64,000 bases of DNA from Nannobrachium achirus (taxonomy: Eukaryota; Chordata; Actinopteri; Myctophiformes; Myctophidae): NCBI GenBank assembly GCA_963921795.1, contig OY997642.1, forward strand, positions 3,064,444 through 3,128,443. The letters run 5' to 3'. The notes beneath the pieces were generated by a model. It was not told the DNA's origin. It saw nothing but the letters and a program-made list of their open reading frames with translations, and did not search any database. A program made the position numbers and the translations under genes. How positions within the stretch are numbered: the stretch's first letter is position 1; every line of letters starts with the position of its first letter. Of this stretch, positions 11,465-39,876 are shown in pieces.

Positions 11465-12285
11465 TAATGATTACTGTCACAATATAGAGCTATTAACACT
11501 GTTATACTGAACAAACAAACTATAGCAATGATTACTGTCACAATATAGAGCTATTTAACACTGTTACTGAACAAACACTCTATAGCAATGATTACTGTCA
11601 CAATATAGAGCTATTTAACACTGTTACTGAACACACACTCTATAGCAATGATTACTGTCACAATATAGAGCTGTTTAACACTGTTACTGAACACTCTATA
11701 GCAATGATTACTGTCACAATAGAGCTATTTAACACTGTTACTGAACAAACTCTATAGCAATGATTACTGTCACAATATAGAGCTGTTTAACACTGTTACT
11801 GAACACTCTAGCAATGATTACTGTCACAATATAGAGCTATTTAACACTGTTACTGAACAAACACCCTATAGCAATGATTGTCACAATATAGAGCTATTTA
11901 ACACTGTTACTGAACAAACACTCTATAGCAATGATTACTGTCACAATATAGAGCTATTTAACACTGTTACTGAACAAACACTCTATAGCAATGATTACTG
12001 TCACAATATAGAGCTATTTAACACTGTTACTGAACAAACACTCTATAGCGATGATTACTGTCACAATATAGAGCTATTTAACACTGTTACTGAACAAACA
12101 CTCTATAGCAATGATTGTCACAATATAGAGCTATTTAACATTGTTACTGAACAAACACTCTATAGCAATGATTACTGTCACAATATAGAGCTATTTAACA
12201 CTGTTACTGAACAAACACTCTATAGCGATGATTACTGTCACAATATAGAGCTATTTAACACTGTTACTGAACAAACACTCTATAG
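11465..12285. repeat. 60-bp variant minisatellite, ~14 units
   Basis: Same unit as 10090-11007 but with ACAAACACTCTATAGCAATG replacing CACTCGCAATG, giving about 60 bp. Units are more variable in length than in the left block. Confidence 0.95.
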
Positions 12286-12600
12286 CAGGGGTCTTCAACA
12301 TTTTCAGGCCAAGGACCCCTTAGTTGAGAGAGAGATGAAGCAGGCATTCATGTCAATTTGTGTTTTCAATTCAGATATTTAACTACTTGAACCGTCGATA
12401 CTTAATAAACTCGACCTTTCACTCTGTGTTTAGTCTGCTTTTTTCCACCTCTACACCAAGCCACTTTGCTGAAAATAGCCGATCTACAAGCTCACAATGC
12501 CTCACAACGTTGTGAGCTTGTTGTGAGCTATGTAACACTGTTAATAAACACCCATTGTGAGCTTGTAGATCAGCTATATGCTACGTACTCTAATCTCTCT
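12286..12600. mobile_element. Rearranged hAT MITE copy with palindrome fused to a minisatellite unit
   Basis: Begins CAGGGGTCTTCAACATTTTC (the family's other end) and keeps the block with TTGAACCGTCGATACTTAAT. At 12473-12575, palindrome halves flank a stretch (GAGCTATGTAACACTGTTAA) that is a minisatellite unit, so the two repeats have recombined. Confidence 0.7.
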
Positions 12601-12662
12601 TTTGGGTCTCAACCAGGAAAGTTTGGGAACCACTGGTGTGTGTGTGTGTATATATATATATT

Positions 12663-13031
12663 AGGGCTGGGATGTGATTACAAATTTGAATCTAATTAAT
12701 TACAGGCTCTGTGATTAATTAATCGCAATTAATCGCATTTTAATCGCACATCGATATTTGACCTGAGAAGCATTTTTTTTCAAGTAAAACACATTTTGTT
12801 GTACGAGTGAGTGAGTTTTTTTAATCTAAATTTGGCATCCACTGGGCCAAGCAAAGCGCTCTGATCGGCTACTTCTCCCTTTGCGTTTGTTGTCTCTTCT
12901 TGGTTGGTGCATCGCTATGATCGGTATGCCCGAAACTGAAGGTTCTGTGGTGCAAAAACTAAGTGCAATTAAAATGCGTTTTTTTTTATTGCGCTAATTT
13001 TCTGTAATTAATCAGTTAAAGTCCCAGCCTT
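12663..13031. mobile_element. hAT MITE (AGGGCTGGGATG family)
   Basis: Ends AGGGCTGGGATGTGATTAC and GTTAAAGTCCCAGCCT, with internal ATTAATCGCAATTAATCGCA. Copies are at 52945-53481 (complete, with an insert) and about 55040-55322 (3' part). TATATA lies on both sides. Confidence 0.85.
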
Positions 13032-13170
<139 letters not shown>

Positions 13171-13487
13171 TGCCCAGGCATTCATGTGACGTGTCTGATA
13201 ATGTACAGTAAAATGTACAGTACATGTTGTGGAGTCCGTCTGTCCGTGGCATGCGGTGGTGATATGAGTGACATTCTGTGACCTAAAGAAAAAAATAGAA
13301 GAGCTTTAAATAGCCTCCCACTCAAATACCCACAGTTCAGAAATGTACAAATCAGCCTTCAAAATATCAGATTCTGTTTTCTCCCCCTCTGACCAATCGG
13401 GTGAGTTGAAGGCAGACCGACACAAGACTCAGGAAGTGTCGGCTGCGCACAAAAAGAGTTTACCAGCCGGCAGCCATGCTTTGGTCC

Positions 13488-14011
13488 AGGGGCGTCAATT
13501 GGGTATGGCAGGGGTATGCAGCTGCCATACCCTGGGTCCAGGGGGGGGAGAATACAAGTTACTTTAAAATATAAATCCATGAATGTCGCATTGTCTATCT
13601 GTGCTGGTTATGTTGTTGAATTACATTAAAATAACTACAAATGCAAAATTTAACAAGGTATTATAATTATATTCGCCACACTTTTTATTCTCCCCATCTT
13701 GACAAAATGGTATATTTCCAGGTTCCGCAGGTCAGCTGCACAGGTGCAATTCATTATTGTTAATTGTGTCACGTTTACTATATTATGTCAAGTTTAGCTG
13801 CACTTGAACAACCGTTCCAGACTGCCATATCCAGCCCAAGAAACCATAGACATTTTGGGGGGGAAAAAAATAGAATGTACTTAAAATAAATGTATCATGC
13901 CTTTTGCTAAGGTATGGCAACATTACTGGTGTCTTGCACGTGCGCCTTCGCGCGCGTGCAAGACACCAGTCATGTTGCCATACCTTACCTTTTTCTGAAC
14001 TGACGCCACTA
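13488..14011. mobile_element. hAT MITE (CAGGGGCGTCAATTGG family) with its own hairpin
   Basis: The left end is CAGGGGCGTCAATTGGGTAT and the right end CTGAACTGACGCCACTA. A second copy is at 34183-34648. Near the right end lies a hairpin (13908-13988; arms AAGGTATGGCAACA, TGGTGTCTTGCAC), different from the widespread palindrome. Confidence 0.8.
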
Positions 14012-14229
14012 CTTTGGTCTGACCCCACCGTCCCCTTGCTTAGGAAAAAACAATCTACCTATGACGGCCGGGCTACATCAGAAAATATATTGGATCTTTC
14101 CAAAACGCGCACGGCCGCACGCCCCGCGTACGCACTGACGCTCGTAAAAAGGCTTGGTGTAGCCCAGTCGTAAGAGGGGATTCCGCCAATGCATTTCAAT
14201 GGGAATGGAGTGGATTTATGGTCGAGGTC

Positions 14230-14780
14230 CGAGGGTGGACCGTTCCAAGTAGTAAGGGGAACATAATAAAATCTGCAAACTAAATCGTTACCAAGAAATT
14301 TCTTCACCAATGTGTTTATTAAAGGTGTGTAATAATATGTACTAAAAGGTTGAAATTCAACTCCCGGGGGAAACCTCATGAAAAACTGATGAAAGTTTGT
14401 GCCCCATTAACTTTACTTTTTTTTTTTTAAACACAGAAAATAAATTTGCTTTAAGTAGCATGTGAGGGGTCAAACTGTGGTTTTTCATGATGCTGAATCC
14501 ATTTCAAGCATTTGTTTTGCAAGAAATTCAGCATCATGAAAAACCCATAGTTTGACCCCTCACATGCTACTTAAAGCAGATTTATTTTTTGTATTTTTTT
14601 CCTGTATAGTAAAGTTAATGGGACACAAACACAAATCAGTTTTTTTATGAGGTTTCCCCCGGGAGTTGAATTTCAACCTTTTAGTACATTACACACCTTT
14701 AGAAACACATTGGTGAAGACATTTCTTGGTAACGATTTACTTCGCAGATTGGTCAAATATCTTATAAAATCCCCTTACTA
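14230..14780. mobile_element. Foldback element, arms ~240 bp
   Basis: The left arm (AGGTTGAAATTCAACTCCCG, ACCTCATGAAAAACTGAT) returns as its reverse complement at 14640-14760. The centre is GATGCTGAATCCATTTCAAG, related to the family at 39877-40939. Confidence 0.85.
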
Positions 14781-16455
14781 AAGACTCAGGAAGCGACAAC
14801 GGTTTGTAGCTTTACTAGCTTTGGGAGTGCATGGACTAGAGCGAGGCTCCCTGTCTCGCTTGTCTGCTGTGCAGTTAGACATTTTTGCCACACGGGGCGC
14901 TCTCTGGCCTAGCGGTCCTGGCGTATATACCACATAGGCTCTGAGGCTCTGTTCACACCGAGAAAAAAACTCTTAAATGCACGCCATGCGCACAGGAACG
15001 CAATTATGTGCGCCTCCAGTCCGCAAGGCGGTTGTTGACAGTTGACCGTCACTCTGTCGGATCACTTCCCTGTCATTTCCCACAGCCACACCTACACGCA
15101 GAGCAGCGGTGCTTTCATTGGCTTCAAGAGCTCACGCACAAGATCTGAATAATGTTGGTCGAGAAGAAGTTTATTCAAATGAAATGTGTCCCGCAAGTTG
15201 GTGGCACTTGCTGCGTGTCAGTGTCACTTCCCATCTCTCTCTCTCTCCCTGTTTCCTGACAGTCTACTGTCCTATCACTAAAGGCATAAAAGCCCCAAAA
15301 TATATATATCTCTGATGGGATGTACATTACATTTTAATATCAATTATATTTAAAACACCAACTTCAGAGTTACAAGTGTCAAGGTTATTCTGTTTTGGAA
15401 CAATATGATTTATACACGTGCAGGTCTGTACAAAGGTGATGGGAGAAGATCAACGAGAGAGAAGAGAAGCATGTTTATCCACAATTTTCCCCGGGGGTTT
15501 ACTGGAGACTATCAGGACCAAACTTCCGGGTTTAACAGCAGACATACAAGCTCACGTCGCGTCGCAGATGCAACCCGTTGTGAGCTTGTAAATCGGCGGC
15601 GGAAGATCGGTGCAAACGTCTGCGCAATGCACTGTGGGGCGTAGGAAAATCGTGGATAGAGGGTATGCACGTCCACTGGGACCCGCCCCCCTAATCTAGA
15701 CTGAGTGGCAAAACATTGAGCAGCTTGGAGCATTGGAGTTTGGAAGTGCTAGTTGCAAATCACTCGATGGTCCTGCATACCACCTGTTTCTACATTGCAC
15801 ATAATGCAGGAGGCAGCAGGTTGTTGTGTTGTTGAAAACAAGCGCTTCCAAACTCTGACACTTGGAAAAATAATCCCCTGCACAGAATGTCTTGACAGAA
15901 AGTAGCTCATAACATGTCAAAGAAAAACTTTGCAGATAGAAAGAGGATAATTCAAGCTTTCAGTAGAGCCGCAATGTTGGTGAGTTTAACTTTGTTTAAT
16001 ACAATCAGATAGGACTTCTCTGTTTGGATGTTTGGGCTGTCAATGGCAGAAATTATAGTTTTTTTTTTCCCACATAACTTCCAGCAACAGTGATGTCACG
16101 CACATACCCTCTATTGTTCCACTGGTCATTTTTGTAAGCCGATTGATTTAATATTGCTGTTTAATATAGGCTACAGTAAGAGTAAACTGACATTACACTG
16201 GTGTGGTCTCCTTTTCTGTGTGGGAGTGAATATAATCTTTTTTGGGAAACTGTATTTATTCTTGTCTTAATTACATGGGAAATAAAATACCCATCAATCT
16301 CGCCACGTGTTGTAGAAAAACAACACAAGTTTCACTGGTGTGTGTCCCCCCCTTTCTCAGCCAATCAGAACAGAGTTACCGCTCACCGAGATAACCAATC
16401 ACTGAACACGAAACAGGCATGTGTAGAGCGTGGAGCATGCAGCAGATGTTTAAGT
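14781..16455. other. No gene recognised; one palindrome copy at 15537-15600
   Basis: Mostly single-copy-looking sequence. 15490-15690 is a reverse copy of the host repeat at 6700-6830, including the palindrome. No splice-flanked coding block is identified. Confidence 0.5.
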
Positions 16456-16459
16456 GTGT

Positions 16460-16495
<36 letters not shown>

Positions 16496-16556
16496 GCGTG
16501 TGCGTGTGCGCGTGCGCGTGCGTGTGCGCGTGCGCGTGTGTGTGTGTGTGTGTGCA
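16456..16556. repeat. GT microsatellite with GTGCGC variants
   Basis: GT, GTGCGTGTGC and GCGTGC variants. Overlapping open frames on both strands are artefacts. Confidence 0.95.
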
Positions 16557-16651
16557 ATCTGTGCATGTGTGCATGTGTGCGTGTTGTATGTGTGTCTGTC
16601 TGGCCGAGACAAATTGTACAAAGTATCCAATTTCCAGTGTATATTTCATAC

Positions 16652-17274
16652 CAGTGATGGTCAGTAACAAACAGTTGTGGGAAAAGTTCTTAAGTAAAAG
16701 TATCATTACTGCCATGCAGTAAAAATGTACTACAGTAGCACCACAACTATAAAGTACTCATTACTTTTACTTCTACTCCATCACATCTAAGGGGCAAATA
16801 TTGTAGGCTACTTTATAATTTACAGTTTACAGTTAGCAGACGCTTAATCCAAAGCGACTTACAATAAGCAGTTAATATATCAATATAATAAGCAAGATAA
16901 TATGTCCATCAACAACAATACAATAAATGCAAAGGAATAACAACCTAGAAAAACAGTAACATAGGTAGACCACGCAAAAAAAATCTGTAAAAAAAAATTT
17001 TTTTTTTAAACTAAAAATGCTATCTATCTTTCATGTATGGTCATTGAGGGACGGGGAGTGTTACAGTAGTGCTATGGACTTCAGCTCACGATGCAATACA
17101 TTGTGAGCTTGTAGATCTGCTATTTTCAAACATTTTGTACTTTTAAGTGCATTTGATGCCAACATTTTCATACTTTTACTCAAGTACATTTTGAAATCCA
17201 GACTTTTACTTGTAACAGAGTATTTCTAAGAATTGCAGTATTGATACTTTTACTTTTTTCCACCAGTGTCACTG
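16652..17274. mobile_element. hAT MITE (CAGTGATGGTCAGTAAC family) with nested pieces
   Basis: The left end is CAGTGATGGTCAGTAACAAA and the right end CTTTTTTCCACCAGTG followed by TCACTG. The interior keeps the family's AAAAGTATCATTACT text. A piece at 16815-16880 (GTTAGCAGACGCTTAATCCA) looks like a fish SINE/LINE tail. A partial palindrome lies at 17083-17127. Confidence 0.7.
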
Positions 17275-17413
17275 CAGAGGGGTGTGGCCTAACTCCAGAG
17301 GGGTGTGGCCTAACCCCAGAGGGGTGTGGCCTAACTCCAGAGGGGTGTGGCCTAACTCCAGAGCAGGCTATAAAGGTTGAGTGAGAGTCTGGAACAGCTG
17401 AGTTCAACTGAAG
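17275..17413 (+). promoter_or_regulatory. Possible gene A promoter: tandem GGGTGTGG boxes plus TATA box
   Basis: Four 21-bp units (CAGAGGGGTGTGGCCTAACTC, one base omitted in places) each carry GGGTGTGGCC, the CACCC-type box bound by KLF/Sp factors. A TATAAA follows at 17369-17374, and a possible donor AAG|GTAAAA at 17413. If transcription starts about 30 bp after the TATA box, the first exon would be very short, which weakens the call. A noncoding first exon spliced to the acceptor at 18930 is the model suggested. Confidence 0.3.
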
Positions 17414-17457
17414 GTAAAACACTCTTATTTACACCCTCCAGAAGAACACGGGCAAAA

Positions 17458-18275
17458 ATCGGACTAAAATCTTTAATTATGCGGACTAAAATCTTTGATT
17501 ATGCGGACTAAAATCTTTGATTATGCGGACTAAAATCTTTGATTATGCGGACTAAAAGCTTTGATTATGCGGACTAAAATCATTGATTATGCGGACTAAA
17601 ATCTTTGATTATGCGGACTAAAATCTTTGATTATGCGGACTAAAATCTTTGATTATGCGGACTAAAATCTTTAATTATGCGGACTAAAAGCTTTGATTAT
17701 GCGGACTAAAATCATTGATTATGCGGACTAAAATCTTTGATTATGCGGACTAAAATCTTTGATTATGCGGACTAAAAGCTTTGATTATGCGGACTAAAAT
17801 CATTGATTATGCGGACTAAAATCATTGATTATGCGGACTAAAATCATTGATTATGCAGACTACTAAAATCCTTGATTATGCGGACTAAAATCCTTGATTA
17901 TGCGGACTACTAAAATCTTTGATTATGCGGACTAAAGTCTTTGATTATGCGGACTAAAATCTTTGATTATGCGGACTATAAGCTTTGATTATGCGGACTA
18001 AAATCATTGATTATGCGGACTAAAATCTTTGATTATGCGGACTAAAATCTTTGATTATGCGGACTAAAAGCTTTGATTATGCGGACTAAAATCATTGATT
18101 ATGCGGACTAAAATCATTGATTATGCGGACTAAAATCATTGATTATGCAGACTACTAAAATCCTTGATTATGCGGACTAAAATCCTTGATTATGCGGACT
18201 ACTAAAATCTTTGATTATGCGGACTAAAGTCTTTGATTATGCGGACTAAAATCATTGATTATGCGGACTAAGATC
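17458..18275. repeat. ~23-bp minisatellite (GATTATGCGGACTAAAATC), ~36 units
   Basis: Units GATTATGCGGACTAAAATC plus TTT/ATT/CTT variants. Higher-order blocks repeat: 17458-17690 resembles 17690-17860, and 17850-17990 resembles 18140-18270. Decayed units (GAAATATGCGG) continue to about 18470. Confidence 0.95.
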
Positions 18276-18534
18276 AAGGATTTTGCTATGAAATATGCAG
18301 GGGTTTTTTTTATATGAAATTTGCGGAATATGTGAAAAGTTGCAAAATATGTGACATGCTAAATGTGCACAACGTTGCGAAATATGCGAAAGGTTGTGAA
18401 TGTACGCGAAATATGTGGTGAAATGTGCGTAGTTCCGAAATATGCGGGTGGAAATATGCGATTATGCGGCCTTAATAATCTGCAGCAGTTGTCTGATTAT
18501 AAGGGAAATTATGCGATCACATTTTTCTGGAAGG

Positions 18535-18905
18535 TTCTAGTTATTGTTACAGTAGTGTTATTGATCATGATCATTCATTGATTATTACCAGACGACCACT
18601 GAGATTATTAGTGATCGTTACAGTAGTGTTATTGATCATGATCATTCATTGATTATTACCAGACGACCACTGAGATTATTAGTGATCGTTACAGTAGTGT
18701 TATTGATCATGATCATTCATTGATTATTACCAGACGACCACTGGGATTATTAGAGATTGTTACAGTAGTGTTATTGATCATCATGATCATTCATTGATTA
18801 TTACCAGAAGACCACTGGGATTATTAGTGATTGTTACAGTAGTGTTATTGATCATGATCATTCATTGATTATTACCAGACGACCACTGGGATTATTAGTG
18901 ATTGT
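18535..18905. repeat. ~86-bp minisatellite, ~4.3 units, just upstream of gene A exon 1
   Basis: Units contain GTTACAGTAGTGTTATTGATC, cut here to GTTACAGTAGTGTTATTGAT, and ACCAGACGACCACTGAGATT. Each unit has a GTTACAG word like the acceptor used at 18930. Confidence 0.92.
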
Positions 18906-18955
18906 TATTGACTGGTTGCTATGGTTACAGGTCCAGGGTATTGCACTGCAGCATC

Positions 18956-36104
<17,149 letters not shown>

Positions 36105-36507
36105 GAACACATCCCATCCTCTGGAGGACCCATCCCATCCTCTGGAGGACCCATACCATCCCCTGGAGGACCCATCCCATCCTCTGGAGGACCCATCCCA
36201 TCCTCTGGAGGACCCATCCCATCCCATCCTCTGGAGTACCCATCCCATCCTCTGGAGGACCCATCCCATCCTCTTGAACCACTGTCTATGGATGAAGAAA
36301 CTAGCCTGGCATCAGCCAGACTGATAACGTGGATTATTACCCGGCTTGTTTGAATGCTTGATTCTGATTGGTCAATAGCTGAAATCAGAGGTCTGATATT
36401 CCTGGATAACAGACCGCTGCCTCATCAAAGACTCAGAGCACCTGCTGCAGTCCAGCTGCACTGCGTGAATCTTATGCTGTAACCAACATGTCAGCCATGT
36501 AAATAAA
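36105..36507 (+). other. impa1: Gene A 3' UTR region with minisatellite and candidate poly(A) signal
   Basis: After the stop codon comes a 21-26 bp minisatellite (36107-36275, units like CCCATCCTCTGGAGGA). A transposon end then starts at about 36304. The first AATAAA on this strand that I see is at 36502-36507, inside that transposon. That this is the signal used is inference. Confidence 0.4.
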
Positions 36508-37487
36508 CACACAGCGACATTTAGAACTAAACGTTGCTCTCAAGAATGTTTTTAAAAATATTTTAAGTGAGAAATAGACAATGGATTCTATCTAATCAGC
36601 ACTTCCTTGTTTTCCGAGGCAACCGTGTCGCGCTGGGAGGGACGCCCAACGCGACACTTGTGGAACACTTCCAGCCGTCTGTAAACAAGGAAATACTTTG
36701 TTTTGTTTTTAGTTTTGAGTCAAATTATAAATTTTATTTGGTAGCCGGGTAATAAGCGGGATAATGAATGGCTCCTTGGTGAATGACGATATATAACATC
36801 CCTTTGGCCTGATAAGTTATAAGGCCGTCGGTCTGTTATATACTGTCATTCACCGCGGAGCCATTCATTATCCCTTACTTCACTCACACACCTTCCGCCG
36901 CGGTATCGGTCTGGACTTCAGCCCATAGGGAGAGAGAAACCAGAAAATGACCGGGGCCAATCAGTGCTTCACTGATCGGTTGAAACGCAGTCACTGATTG
37001 GCCCGGTCATTTCCTGAGTTCTCATAATCGCTCCCTATTGGCCGCGGAGGAACGTGTGAGTGAATCCACCACAGATATAAAAAGATAGATACCTCCTCCG
37101 CCGCTGCGGTTCATTGGCGTGACTGGTAAAACAGGACTGGTGGAACTGTGGAAGTGTGGCAGGCACTCTGCCACTCAAAGTGACTACTGGCCAATCACGG
37201 TGTGTCTTTTCCGGGACTTACATTCAATTAAAAGGAGCTTTATTTATTAAAAGTCAGTGAGTGATCAGTCATTATGAAGTGTTTGGCTCTGTTTGGCCTA
37301 GCTCAGACCTACTCTAGATTCAATACTTTTTAGTACCACGTTTAGTGCCACTTTCACACCACCCAGATACTTGTAGTGGAAAACATGGCACAAGTGGGCA
37401 GTGTGGTGTGGAGTGGTGTGGTGTTGGGCCTGTGGAAAAGGGGCTTTTGTCTATGGAATCCACGTTATCAGTCTGGCTAATGCCAGG
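36304..37487. mobile_element. DNA element with AGCCTGGCATCAGCCAGACT ends
   Basis: The left arm, AGCCTGGCATCAGCCAGACT plus GATAACGTGGA, is matched inverted at 37457-37487 (TCCACGTTATCAGTCTGGCT, AATGCCAGG). The interior holds a 36750-36870 hairpin (AATGAATGGCTCC arms) and 37069-37190, a repeat shared with 48196-48305. Confidence 0.7.
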
Positions 37488-37623
37488 TTTTAAAGACACC
37501 TCTCTGAACCCATTCCTAGAACCATTATGGATAAAAAAAACTTCAAAATCTCCATATTTCAATTGTTTACTTTCATAAATTGATGACCTACTTTGTCATA
37601 TTGTGTCACATAAAAGCAGAGAA

Positions 37624-37691
37624 GATAGCAGATCTACAAGATCACAACGTGTTGCCAAGCGGCACATTGTGAGCTTATAGATCCGTTATTC
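37624..37691. repeat. Recurrent palindrome copy (diverged)
   Basis: GATAGCAGATCTACAAGATC to TTGTGAGCTTATAGATC, with loop GTGTTGCCAAGCGGCAC. Confidence 0.8.
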
Positions 37692-37991
37692 TAGCTATGT
37701 GGGAGAAAATCTGTATGAAAGTGACAGGGGTTAGGTCATCGAACCGATGTCATGTTATTAGCAAGAACTTGTGACTAAATAATACCGGATTGAATGGAAT
37801 GCAGCTTCTTTTGTACATTTCATAAAAACAACTCAAGTACCAGTTTTGGACATAAGTTTCCACCCCAAAGCTGTAATAAAGAATTAAAATCATGTTGTAG
37901 TCACTTGTGCACGTCGTGAAAACAACTTAGCATTCTTTAATATTCTTTATTCTTAATAACACCTCATACAACTGCATGTATAGTTCTGTCT

Positions 37992-38272
37992 AAGGCCGCG
38001 CTCACACATGTGCGTCACGCATCGTCATCTTATCGTCTGAGAATGGCCACTGGCGGCGCCGTACTAATGCATTGTCAATGGAACGTTGTTTGGTTTTTTG
38101 TCGTTGCCGTGTCTCAAGCTCAACCGCAGCCTGTACGCTCTTGAAGAGACACGGCAACGACAAAACACCAAACAACCTTGCATTGAGAATGCATTAGTAC
38201 GGCGCCCCCAGTGGCCATTCTCAGACGATAAGATGATGATGCGTGACGCAGATGTCTGTACGGCGCCTAAGG
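37992..38272. mobile_element. Foldback MITE, ~110-bp arms
   Basis: TAAGGCCGCGC and GGCGGCGCCGTACTAATGCA on the left; GCATTAGTACGGCGCC and GGCGCCTAAGGCC on the right. The inner arms share GTCGTTGCCGTGTCTC. Confidence 0.85.
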
Positions 38273-38549
38273 CCTCTTTCCCATGTTTACATTTATTATT
38301 TATTATAGTTTTGTTTATTTGGCATAATGTGGTGCTGTCAAACTGCTCTGTCTACTGAACACACATTAAAACAATGTGAACAAATTACAGAACATGCATT
38401 AAAACAAGGTCACGTCATTGACGTCACGAACGTCGGTCCCCGCCGTTAAGTGTGAAGTTATTCTTTTGTAAGCGTTGAAAACTTGAATTAATGGGATCTA
38501 GTGGAGTTTTAGACTAAATCTAACGTGACCTTTACCAATGATGGTTCCC

Positions 38550-39030
38550 AAACGTTTCAGCTCGAGGCCCTAAAAGAGAGATTAGACGTTTGGTTTGCCT
38601 AGTGGGGACCCAAATTAGTGAAAACAGCAGATCTACAAGGCCACGTCGTGAGCTTGTAGATCGGCTATTTTCACACATTCTTAAACAGTTTTCTAATTTA
38701 TGGAATTTCTTATAGGCAATTTTTCTTTTATTTATTCATGAAATTACTTAATTCATGAAAATCTGAAAAGGATCCCTGGCTAATACGACAAATATGCCTT
38801 GATGCATGCCATAAATTCCACAGGGATAGATCACACATGGTTTTATGAACATCATCAACTTGCGACAGATGAGACTTGCTGCAGCCATACTCTTGGAAAG
38901 ATTAGCTATTTCTAGAAGAAATAAAATATTTGAGGTGTTTTTAATTTTACATTGTAGTTTAAAATAGAGGACAAGTATAACGTATTAAGGAATATTTGTC
39001 GTATTTGCCAGGGATCTCTTTAATTAAGCA
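38550..39030. mobile_element. hAT-like GGTTCCCAAACG element with palindrome (38618-38674)
   Basis: ATGGTTCCCAAACGTTTCAG at the left is a hAT-type end. The palindrome arms extend to GTGAAAACAGC / GCTATTTTCAC. The right boundary is not clear. Confidence 0.5.
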
Positions 39031-39163
39031 ATATTACACGAGAGGGTGTGGGATAACTGAATTATTTGCACGACTGTGATGCGGCTTGGGCTCGTTCCGC
39101 TGCGCATCACAGGAGTGCAAATAATTCAGTTATCCCACACACCCTCGAGTGTAATATTGCAAT
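39031..39163. mobile_element. Perfect-stem hairpin element, ~133 bp
   Basis: ATATTACACGAGAGGGTGTG and CACACCCTCGAGTGTAATAT, with AATTATTTGCAC / GTGCAAATAATT in the inner arms. The loop is rich in GC. Confidence 0.85.
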
Positions 39164-39406
39164 TATACAACAACCACCAACAAACAAAACACATCAACGT
39201 ATATATTCACACTGTGGGGCAATTCACCATTTAAACAATCGCTAATCTGACTCCTTGGAAGAGTTTGACTGACATTAAATAGTCCCTTTTGTTGATTAAA
39301 AAGAGCTGCGCTCTGAGCGCACTGCAGTCACCGAGGCAGCAAAGCAATCACCACAGCTGAGCTGTCAGTTCCAATAGGCTATGCTCCGCCGTACGACCGC
39401 ATCGCG

Positions 39407-39481
39407 CAGCGAAAATAGCCGATCTACAACAACGCGCCGTGTCGCGCCGCAGTGTTACTTGTAGATCGGCTATTTTCGCTG
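39407..39481. repeat. Recurrent palindrome copy with extended arms
   Basis: CAGCGAAAATAGCCGATCTA and TAGATCGGCTATTTTCGCTG are exact inverses. The outer bases GCATCGCG/CACGATAC continue the match. Confidence 0.9.
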
Positions 39482-39876
39482 CACGATACCATTGTATGAC
39501 AACAACAAGTCCCGGAAACATTTCACAGCCCAAGTAGTTGTCCTGGCTGTACTCTAACTTATCGAGCTCTTCCTTTGACAAAGCACAATGTCTGGTTGGT
39601 TTCGCGTTCTCCTTATCATAACCATTCATCTAAAGTAAGTCCACCAAATATCGAAATTAAAAGTGAAATCCATTTCCAACGGGATAGTAGTGTAACAAGT
39701 TGTTCTCTGGTCCAAGTAGCTAGTTTGCGCTACAAGCTGCTACTGTGTGTTTCCCTCCAGAGGGCGCAGCTGTGCCATATATGGGATAATCAGCTGCTGG
39801 CGGAGTGATACATTCTTCATGTGATTAGGCCCAGTTCTAGCAGTGCATCTGTGCTCGTTTGATGCACGGCTGGAGT

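Noticed and set aside
10090-12285. CRISPR-like regular array
   Set aside because: Units repeat end to end with no unique spacers, and the DNA is from a vertebrate. It is a minisatellite. The same applies to 17458-18275 and 61459-64000.
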